Positions 9,295-18,400 of a stretch of 64,000 bases of DNA are shown here, in pieces (the first letter of the stretch is position 1; each line of letters begins with the position of its first letter). The notes under the pieces are model-generated. The model was not told where the DNA came from. It was given only the letters and a program-made list of their open reading frames with translations, and did not search any database. Location: contig NZ_CP149574.1 of NCBI RefSeq assembly GCF_037890675.1, forward strand, positions 124,001 to 188,000, in the 5' to 3' direction. This stretch comes from Methylovirgula sp. 4M-Z18. Lineage in GTDB: Bacteria; Pseudomonadota; Alphaproteobacteria; Rhizobiales; Beijerinckiaceae. Position numbers and translations under genes: made by a program.

Positions 9295-9679
9295 GGTCCG
9301 TTTATCAGGTTTGATCTAAACGCATGCCGTTCGCAGGCGTTTTAGCCAACCGAATTGCGCGTGCTTAAATTCCGTGCATGACGCATTGAATATGTGCGTT
9401 TGCGCGTCGCTGAGAGCATGCAACCGCATCGATGAGTTGGAGCGGCGTCCGTCATGGATGTCTCTTCGTTGCAAGTGCCTGCAGCATCGTTTTTCCGATG
9501 CGGCCGAACCGCGATCGAATACGCGAGCCAAACATGCGGCGCGCAAGATATCGTTGCGCGCCAGTAATTGCATGTTCATGCCGATCTTGCGCGAGTAAAA
9601 TCGGCGCGGCTTTCGATATGCCAAGAAAAAATGTTGGCCGTGCCCTGAATTGGTTCGCAACAACCAAAAAGGTTCCGCC

Positions 9680-9733
9680 TACTAACCTAAGCCACAAGGG
9701 TAGCTTGCGACGCTTGGGGCGCCGAGGTTAGTA
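9680..9733. promoter_or_regulatory. perfect 9-bp inverted repeat in the leader of the exoY-NRPS operon
   Basis: TACTAACCT (9680-9688) and AGGTTAGTA (9725-9733) are perfect reverse complements 36 nt apart. They end about 50 nt upstream of the exoY-like ATG. The position suggests an operator or an RNA leader structure, but no known regulator site is recognised. Confidence 0.35.
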
Positions 9734-9784
9734 CGGGTCTAGGGGGACTGATCGGTTTTTTATTGAATTGCGCTGGGGTCTGAG

Positions 9785-10576
9785 ATGAGTGTGAACGGCA
9801 AAATACAGCTCGACGGTGATCGGCTTCCCGCTGCGGCTTATGGTTCGCGGGCAGTTACGACGTCGGCAACGCGACGCCTCTTCGCGCGCTCGACTGGCCA
9901 TTGCACGGATTTCAGTATGTCCGAGCACGACCATGTGGCCGTGCGCTTCCGGTCGGACAATGCATTTGGTTTGTTCCTGAAGCGTTGCGTCGATGTCCTT
10001 GCGAGTTCGCTGCTCTTGATTTTCTTCGCTCCTGCCCTCGTCGCGATCGCCATTTGGGTTTGTCTCGACAGCGAGGGGCCGGCGTTGTTCGCGCATGAGC
10101 GCATTGGCCTTGGCGGCCGCAAATTCAAATGCTTGAAATTCCGCTCGATGGCTGTCGACGCCGAGGTGCGCCTCCAGCGCTTGTTGAGCAGCGACGAAGG
10201 GCTTGCAAAGGAGTGGCGCGAAGCACAGAAGTTGCGTCACGATCCGCGCGTGACCAAAGCCGGGCGCATTCTGCGGCGTACGAGTCTCGATGAGTTGCCG
10301 CAATTGATCAACGTGCTGCGCGGCGACATGAGCTTGGTGGGACCACGCCCGATCGTCGACGCCGAAATTTCGCGTTACGGCGCGTCCATTGACGAATATC
10401 ATGCGATGAAGCCTGGTATCACGGGCCTATGGCAGGTGAGCGGGCGCAGCGACGCGACTTATGTCGAGCGCGTGCGGATGGACGTGCAATATGTTCGGAC
10501 CTGGTCTTTCTTCGGCGACATCGTGGTTTTGCTGAAGACCATTCCTGCCGTCTTTCTGCGTCGCGGCGCCATGTGA
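9785..10576 (+). CDS. exoY: ExoY/WbaP-type undecaprenyl-phosphate sugar phosphotransferase
   Basis: Initiating enzyme of exopolysaccharide repeat-unit synthesis: it transfers a sugar-1-phosphate from a UDP-sugar to undecaprenyl phosphate at the inner membrane. It has 263 residues with one membrane helix at about 68-94. The catalytic domain carries the family motifs [26 protein letters not shown] and [14 protein letters not shown]. The short ExoY-like form lacks the N-terminal multi-helix domain of WbaP. GGGG lies 6 nt before the ATG. The stop TGA (10574-10576) is one base from the ATG of the NRPS gene, so a polysaccharide-priming enzyme heads an NRPS-PKS operon. Confidence 0.92.
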   Translation: MSVNGKIQLDGDRLPAAAYGSRAVTTSATRRLFARSTGHCTDFSMSEHDHVAVRFRSDNAFGLFLKRCVDVLASSLLLIFFAPALVAIAIWVCLDSEGPALFAHERIGLGGRKFKCLKFRSMAVDAEVRLQRLLSSDEGLAKEWREAQKLRHDPRVTKAGRILRRTSLDELPQLINVLRGDMSLVGPRPIVDAEISRYGASIDEYHAMKPGITGLWQVSGRSDATYVERVRMDVQYVRTWSFFGDIVVLLKTIPAVFLRRGAM

Positions 10577-10577
10577 T

Positions 10578-12419
10578 ATGGGACACACGATCGCGTCCCT
10601 GTTTTCTCATGCAACCGATGTGGCACCTGATGCACCGGCACTGATCAGCGGTCGCGATGTTCTCTCGTATCGCGAGCTTGACAGCGTCAGCCGGTCTCTT
10701 GCCGCAGCGATGCGTAGGCGCGGTGTGCGGCCAGGCGACCGTGTGTTGCTCATCATGGAGCGCGCGCCGGAAGCCGTCGTCAGCATGCTCGCCGCGCTGC
10801 TTTGCGGCGCTGTTTACGTGCCGCTCGACAAAGCCCTTCCTGCCGAACAGATCCGCGCGATCATTGCCGATTGCGCGCCGCGCCTCATCGTCGCCGCCGA
10901 AGGCTCTGCGCAGATCGTGTCCGGTACGATTTCCTACAACGATCTGCTGCGCGAGGGTGCAGACGATCGCGCCGATCCTTCTCCTTCGCCAGGTCATGCG
11001 GACGCCGCCGCTTACATCATGTACACCTCCGGTTCCACGGGTCAGCCGAAAGGTGTAGTCGTTCCGCACCGGGGCATCATTCGCCTCGTGATCGGCTGTG
11101 ATTATGCCGACCTCGGCCCGAACGAGACGATTCTGCAATTCGCACCGCTCGCCTTTGATGCCTCGACCCTTGAAATCTGGGGTGCGCTGCTGAACGGCGG
11201 CCGGCTCGTTTTCGTGCCGGGCGACAACCCGAGCCTCGATGACATTGCCGATGTCATCGCGGAGCACCGCGTGACGACCCTGTGGCTCACGGCCGGGCTG
11301 TTTCACGTGATGATCGACCAGCGGCTGGACGCGCTGAAACCACTCAGGCAATTGCTCGCGGGCGGCGATGTCCTGTCGCCGAGCCATGTGCAGCGCGCGC
11401 TGCGGCAACTGCCGGGATGCCGCCTGATCAATGGCTATGGCCCGACGGAAAACACGACCTTCACCTGCTGCTATACGATTCCTGCCGATTATGTCGGCGG
11501 CCCGGTGCCGATCGGCACGCCGATCAACGGCACGAGCGTCCATATTCTCGACGATCAATTGCAGCCGGTCCCTGACGGCGAACTCGGTCAATTGTGCACG
11601 GGCGGCGCCGGTGTCGCCTTGGGCTATCTCAATCGGCCGGACCTCACGGCGGAAAAGTTCGTTTCTCCGCCGCACATGCCGGGCGAGCGCCTCTACCTCA
11701 CCGGCGATCTTGCGCGGCGGCGGGCCGACGGCGTCATCGAATTTGCCGGACGGATTGATCGGCAAGTGAAAATCAACGGCAAGCGAATCGAACTCGATGC
11801 GATTGAAGCCGCCCTGCAAAACACGGCCAATGTGCGCGACGGCGTCGCGATCGTGCTGCAGGACGGGAGCGGCGCGAAAAGCATCGCCGCCTATGTCACG
11901 CTCCTCAATCCGCAAGCGGATGGCGTGGCGCAAATTCGCGCCGCGCTGCAGCGGCACTTGCCGACCTATATGGTGCCGAGCCATATCACGGTGCTCGACG
12001 CATTGCCGCTGACGGCAAACGGCAAAGTCGACCGCAAGCATTTGCCGGATCCGCGTGCGGCGGCGTCGCAGCCCATCCGTCTCGCAGCGGCGCCGGGAAA
12101 CGCGCTCGAACAGGACATCACACGCGTCTGGCGCCGCATTCTGGCGCGCGATCATATCGACCGCGATGACAATTTCTTCGATCTCGGCGCGACCTCGCTG
12201 CAGGTCATGGCGGCGCATGCCGAGATCGCGCGCCTGCCCGGCGTATCGGTGCAACTCACCGATCTTTTCGCCCACTCCAATGTAGCGGCGCTGACGCGCC
12301 ACCTGACCGCGCTGAACAGCGCCGGGCCGGTGGTGCGAGAAGATGCCGCCGTGCGGGCGCGGCGAGGGCAGGAGGCAGCGGCACGTATGCGCGCAGCGCG
12401 AATGAGGGGCGTATCATGA
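10578..12419 (+). CDS. NRPS initiation protein: adenylation and carrier domains (A-T), predicted Val
   Basis: Activates and loads the first amino acid of the line. It has 613 residues with no condensation domain, as expected for a starter module. The A domain (about 5-490) has TSGSTGQPKGV, YGPTENTTF, LTGDLARR and NGKVDRK (K483). The T domain (about 510-585) has DLGATS with S540 for phosphopantetheine. Ten pocket residues mapped onto the GrsA positions (D194, A195, L198, W236, L260, G262, G286, T294, F295, K483) read DALWLGGTFK, which is in the valine class. A basic tail of about 30 residues ends the protein and could dock to the next. The ATG at 10578 is one base after the exoY-like stop; the stop overlaps the next start (ATGA). 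Confidence 0.93.
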   Translation: MGHTIASLFSHATDVAPDAPALISGRDVLSYRELDSVSRSLAAAMRRRGVRPGDRVLLIMERAPEAVVSMLAALLCGAVYVPLDKALPAEQIRAIIADCAPRLIVAAEGSAQIVSGTISYNDLLREGADDRADPSPSPGHADAAAYIMYTSGSTGQPKGVVVPHRGIIRLVIGCDYADLGPNETILQFAPLAFDASTLEIWGALLNGGRLVFVPGDNPSLDDIADVIAEHRVTTLWLTAGLFHVMIDQRLDALKPLRQLLAGGDVLSPSHVQRALRQLPGCRLINGYGPTENTTFTCCYTIPADYVGGPVPIGTPINGTSVHILDDQLQPVPDGELGQLCTGGAGVALGYLNRPDLTAEKFVSPPHMPGERLYLTGDLARRRADGVIEFAGRIDRQVKINGKRIELDAIEAALQNTANVRDGVAIVLQDGSGAKSIAAYVTLLNPQADGVAQIRAALQRHLPTYMVPSHITVLDALPLTANGKVDRKHLPDPRAAASQPIRLAAAPGNALEQDITRVWRRILARDHIDRDDNFFDLGATSLQVMAAHAEIARLPGVSVQLTDLFAHSNVAALTRHLTALNSAGPVVREDAAVRARRGQEAAARMRAARMRGVS

Positions 12420-15400
12420 GCGACAATGGCGGCGGCATCGCAATCATCGGGTTGGCTGGACGGTTTCCCGGCGCGCAGGATACCGACGCCTTCTGGCGCA
12501 ATCTTTGCGATGGCGTCGAGAGCATTCGCCATTTTCGCGACGACGAGATGGAGGATTCTTTCGCGCCTGAAATCCGTGCGCACAAAAACTTCGTCAAGGC
12601 ACGCCCGATTCTCGATGGCGTCGACATGTTCGATGCGGGCTTCTTCGGCATGCAGGCGCGGGAAGCCGACATCACCGATCCGCAGCAGCGCGTCTTCTTG
12701 GAATGCTGCTGGCAGGCGCTGGAGGATGGCGGCTATGATCCGGCGCAGGTGCGCGAAGCGATCGGCGTGACGGCTGGCTGCAGCATCAACACGTATTTCC
12801 TGCATCATGTCCTGCGCGATCGCAAGGCGTCGGAGCAGTTCACCTCCGATTATCAGGTCGGGAGCTATCCGGCACTGATCGGCAACGGCCAGGATTTTGT
12901 TGCGACGCGTGTCGCTTACAAATTGAATCTGCGCGGTCCGGCGATGACCGTGCAATCGGCTTGCTCGACGTCACTTCTCGCTGTGGCGCAGGCCTGTCAA
13001 AGCCTGATGCTGTACCAGGCCGACATGATGCTCGCCGGCGGCGTCTCGATCTCCTTCCCGCAAAAGCGCGGCTTTCTTTACCAGGACGGCGGCATGGTGT
13101 CGCCGGACGGGCGCTGCCGTCCCTTCGATGCGGGTGCCAACGGGACGGTGTTTGGCGCCGGTTGCGGCGTGGTGCTGCTGAAACGCCTGGACGATGCTTT
13201 GGCAAGCGGCGATCATATTTATGCGGTGATCCGCGGCTTCGGCGTGACCAACGACGGCGCCGGCAAAGTCGGCTATACCGCGCCGAGCGTCGACGGGCAG
13301 GCGGAGGCGATCGTCGCCGCGCATGCAATGGCGGATGTCGACCCACATGCTATTCGCTATGTTGAATGCCACGGCACGGCGACGCCGCTCGGCGATCCGA
13401 TCGAATTTTCCGGTCTTCTCAAGGCTTTTGGTGAGACCGATGCGCAGCGCGGACAATATTGCGCGCTCGGATCGGTCAAGGGCAATGTCGGCCATCTCGA
13501 TATTGCGGCGGGCGTGACCGGTCTGATCAAGACGGCTCTGTCGATCCGCCACGGCAAGATTCCGCCGACCCTGCATTTCAAGGCGCCGAACCCCGCCATC
13601 GCGCTCGATCGGAGCCCGTTCTATGTTGCCGCGCAACCCGTGGATTGGCATGAAGCAGAGGAAGACCGCGTCGCTGGCGTCAGCGCCTTTGGCGTCGGCG
13701 GCACGAATGTGCATGTCGTCGTCGCAGGCACACCGCAGACGCCGAGCGAGCCCGCCGCCTTGCCGCGGCAAGTGCTTGTGCTGTCCGCGCGCAGCGAAGC
13801 GGCGCTGAATGCCGCGCGCGCCCAGCTCGCTCGACATTTGGGCAATACGCCGGGCGAAAATCTCGCCGACATGGCACATACGTTGCAGGCCGGTCGCCGA
13901 GCCTTTCCTTATCGCTGCGCCTTGAACGCCGCGACGGCCGAAGAAGCGATGGCGAAATTGCGCGCACCGCTCGCGCAAGCGCGCGCCGCGGCAAGCGAGC
14001 CGCCGCCGGTCGTGTTCATGTTCCCCGGCCAAGGCTCGCAATATATCGGCATGGGCCGCGCGCTCTATACCCATGTCCGGGCGTTCCGCGATGCGATCGA
14101 CCGCTGTGCGGCGATCCTGCAACCGATTTTGAAGGAAGATCTGCGCGCGCTGCTGTATCCTGAAAGCGCTGCGGCAGAGCAGCATATGCTCACCCAGACG
14201 CGGTTGGCGCAGCCGGCCATTTTCGCGGTGGAATATGCGCTGGCGCAGGTGTGGCTCGCGTGGGGTATCCGTCCGGCGGCGATGATCGGCCACAGCGTCG
14301 GCGAATTCGTCGCCGCGTGTCTTGCCGATGTGATGAGCCTCGAGGATGCGCTCAATCTGGTCGCCGCGCGCGGCCAATTGATGCAGGACTTGCCGCCCGG
14401 AGCGATGCTCGCCGTACGCTTGAGCGAAGCGGATCTGACACCGCTGCTCCCGCCTGATGTCAGTCTGGCCGCCATCAACGGACCGGCTTTTTGTGTCGCT
14501 GCAGGCCCCTTCGATGCGATCGAGGCTTTGGAAAAGCAGCTCGATGCGCGTGGCACAGGGTATCGCCGGTTGCATACGTCACACGCGTTTCATTCGGCGA
14601 TGGTCGAGCCGACGGTCGCGCCACTCAGCAAACTCGCGCGGAGCATCAGCTTGCGCGCGCCGACCCTTCCCTATGTGTCCTGCGTGACCGGCGATTGGAT
14701 CACAGCCGCGGAAGCGACTTCGGCAGAGTATTGGGGGCGGCACAGCCGCGAAGCGGTGCGTTTCGCCGCCGGTCTCGAGACATTGCTCAAGGGCGGCGCG
14801 GCGGTGCTGCTGGAGGCCGGTCCCGGTATGGCGCTCACGACCTTCGCAAGGACCATTGCCGCGAAACACGCCAATATCGCCATCGCCGGTTCGCTGCCCA
14901 CCGCGGAGCAGGATGGCGATGCGCTGGCAACCATGCTGGATGCGCTCGGACAATTGTGGTGCGCCGGCGTGCAGCCGGATTGGCAGGCCGTGCACGGGCC
15001 GGCGCAGCGTCGGCGCGTGTCCTTGCCGACTTACCCGTTTGAACGCGCGCGTCATTGGATCGATGCGCCGACACCACAAGCCGGCCCGGCACCAGCGCCT
15101 GTGAATTTGGAGGAACGTATGTTGACATCACCCCAAGCCGCCGCCATGCCGGCCGATGGCCGCGCCACGGCGCTGCAGGCGAAGATCGTAGCGTTGCTGG
15201 AAGAGCTTTCGGGCGAGAGTATCGCCGAGGCGGATCCGCACAGCAGCTTCCTGGAACTCGGGTTTGATTCGCTGCTGCTCGGCCAATTCGTGCAGCAGAT
15301 GCAGACGCGTCTTGGTGTCGATGTCTCGTTCCGGCAATTGCTCAGCGATTTGCCCTCGATCGCCGCGCTCACGGATTATGCCGCGCAGCAATTGCCGGCC

Positions 15401-18400
15401 GAGGCCGCGCCACAGCCTGTTGTCGCACCTGCATTGCAAATGCCTGTCGCGCCGATCGCTGCGCAAGCCGCGCCCGCCTCCGGTTCGATGATCGAGCGCT
15501 TGATGCAAGAGCAGTTGCGCACCATGCAGCAATTGATGCAGCAGCAACTGGATGCGCTACGGTCCGCGCAGACTATGCAGCCGGAAGCCAAGGCCGTTGT
15601 CGCGTCGGCACCGGCGCCGGCGGCGACTTTGCCGCCGCCGCCTGTTGCAGAAGCGCCGTCGCGATTCCAGGTCTATCGCGCCGGTGCAAATACGGCCAAG
15701 GGCGATACCACGGTCGCGCAGCGCGCGCATATCGATGCTCTGATCGCGCGCACCGTCGCGCGTACGCCGACATCGAAGAAGATGACCCAGGATTATCGCG
15801 CGGTGCTCGCCGATCCGCGCGCCGCCGCCGGCTTCCGCGCCGAGTGGAAGGAAATGGTCTATCCGATCGTCAGCGACAAGGCGCAGGGCGCGCATATCGT
15901 CGACGTCGACGGCAACGAGTATATCGATCTCGTCAATGGCTATGGCCAGACGGCCTTCGGCCATCGGCTCGAGACGGTCGTCGATGCGGTTGCAGCGCAA
16001 CTCCAGCGCGGCTTTGCCATCGGCCCGCAAACGCCACTCGCGGGCGAAGCGGCGACCCTGATGAGCGAGCTCACGGGCTGCGAGCGCGTGACATTCTGCA
16101 ACACTGGGTCAGAAGCGGTGATGGCGGCTCTGCGCCTTGCCCGGACCGTCACCGGACGCAACCGAGTCGTCTCGTTCGGCGGCGCCTATCACGGCCAGTT
16201 CGATGAAGTGCTGGTGAAGGCGGGCCGGAATTCGGCCAATGGGTTGCCGGCGGCGCCCGGCATTCCGCGCGAATCGGTCAGCAATGTCACGGTGCTGCCC
16301 TATGGCACGCCGGAAAGCCTCGAATGGATCCGCGCCAATGCGCAGGAGCTTGCGGCGGTGATTGTCGAGCCAGTGCAGAGTCGGCATCCGGGGCTGCAGC
16401 CCAAGGGGTTCTTACAGGCATTGCGCGAGATCACGACCGGTTCGGGCAGCGCGCTCATCTTCGACGAAGTCGTGACCGGGTTCCGCATGCATCCGGCCGG
16501 AATGCAGGCCGTGTTCGGCATTTCCGCCGATATGGCGACCTATGGCAAGGTGGTCGGCGGTGGCATGCCGGTCGGCATTCTCACCGGCAAAAAGCGCTTC
16601 ATGGACGCGCTCGACGGCGGCATGTGGCGCTATGGCGACGACTCTTATCCGGAAGTCGCGCCCACGTTCTTCGCCGGGACATTCGTTCGCCATCCGCTGG
16701 TGATGGCGGCTGTCTGCGCGGTGCTGCGGCATTTGAAAGCTGAAGGGCCCGAATTGCAGCAAGCGCTCACCACGCGCACGGTCGCTTTGGTCGCGCGCCT
16801 TAATGCTGATTTCGAACGGCGCGGCATCGCGGCCCGGATCGAGACCTGCGGCAGCTTGTTCTATTTCTCGCTCGCGCATGAGGACCGGCTCGCAAGCCTG
16901 CTCTATTATCACCTGCGGCTGCGCGGCATCTATATCCAGGAAGGATTCCCTTGCTTCCTGACGACGGCGCATTCGGATGCCGATTATGAGGCCATCGCCA
17001 CGGCTTTTGCCGAGAGTCTCGACGAATTGCAAAGTGTCGGCATTCTGGCGCCGGCGGCGCAACAATCGCTCGACGTGCCGCTTACCGAACCGCAATCGGA
17101 AATCTGGCTGTCGGCGCAAATGGGTGATGAAGCGTCCTGCGCCTTCAACGAATCGGTGACGCTGCGGCTGCGCGGCGCGCTGGATACGGCGATGCTGACC
17201 CAGGCGCTGCAGGAGATCGTGCAGCGGCACGATGCCTTGCGCTTGCAATTCGATGCGGGCGGCGAAATGGCGCATGTGAACGCGCAGGCGCGCTTGAATG
17301 TTGCGACGCTGCAGGGCGACGAACGGGCGCTTGCCGCACTTACCGACCAGGAAGCGCGCACGCCCTTCGATCTCGTCAGCGACATGCCGATTCGCGCGCA
17401 TCTCGTCACGCTCGCGCCGGACGATCATGCTTTGGTGCTGACCGCGCACCACATCGTGTGCGACGGCTGGTCGGTCAATGTAATCCTGCAGGAGCTCGGT
17501 ACGATCTATGCCGCGCACCGCGCTCAGCGGGCGCATGGCCTGCCGGCACCACTCGCCTTCAGCACATTCGCGCATCGCCAGCACGAGCGGCCGGCCGCGG
17601 CCCTTGCGTCACAGGAAGCCTATTGGCTCCAGCAATTTGCAACACCCGCTGCACCGCTTGATCTGCCGACCGACCGTCCGCGCGGACCGCGCCGTACCTT
17701 TAGCGGCGCCACCTATAGCCGCATGATCGGCGCCGAGAACTATCAGACCATCAAGAAGGCGGGCGCGCGCAATGGCTGCACGTTGTTCGCCACGCTGCTC
17801 GCCGGATTCCAGGCGCTGATGGGCCGGCTCGCAAGCTCTAAGGATGTGGTTGTCGGTATTCCGACCGCCGGACAATCTTTGCTGAAAGACGAAACGCTCG
17901 TCGGACATTGCGTGAATTTTCTGCCCGTCCGCAGCACCTGGAGCGCAGACACGTCGCTTGCCGATCTGCTGAAGGCGACGCGCCAACGCGTGCTCGACGC
18001 CTACGAGCACCAGGATTACACGCTCGGCACGTTGGTGCGCAAACTTGCACCGGCGCGCGAAGCCAACCGCCTGCCGCTGACCGATCTGCAATTCAATCTG
18101 GAGCGGCTCGCCGAACCGTTGCAGACGCCGGATCTCGCGCTCGACATCACGCCGAACGCGAAAGCCTTCGTCACGCATGATATGTTCCTGAACATCATCG
18201 AATCGCCCGCAGGCCTGCGGCTCGATTGCGATTACAACACCGATCTCTTTGATCGGCAGACGATCGCGCGCTGGCTGGATTGGTATGAGCATCTGCTCCT
18301 GGCGATTGCCGCCGACGCCCGGTGCCCGGTCGTGCAGGCGAATTATCTGCCGGATGCGGAACGCGCGGCGCTTCTGGGCAGCCTGAACGATACGGCGCAG

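Larger units (their letters stand above)
8736..9784. other. about 1 kb without a recognisable gene
   Basis: No open frame here resembles a known family. Base composition drops below the surroundings from about 8940 to 9340. A TTGACA hexamer is at 8943-8948, and TTTGTGT/ACACAAA form a loose inverted repeat around 8965-9003. GCGCAAGAT near 9541 and ATCTTGCGC near 9583 form another. In many Hyphomicrobiales rpsA follows cmk, so this stretch may mark a rearrangement breakpoint or decayed sequence. The last 100 bp hold the leader of the exoY-like gene. Confidence 0.5.

Noticed and set aside
9316-9731. overlapping short frames on both strands (up to 115 residues)
   Set aside because: Mutually overlapping, no ribosome site and no recognisable family; left as part of the gene-poor stretch.
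10419-12302. 627-residue minus-strand open frame under the A-T gene
   Set aside because: Antisense shadow of a verified NRPS gene; Arg-rich, with no recognisable domain.
12971-14575. 534-residue minus-strand open frame under the KS-AT region
   Set aside because: Antisense shadow of KS and AT domains with intact catalytic motifs on the plus strand.
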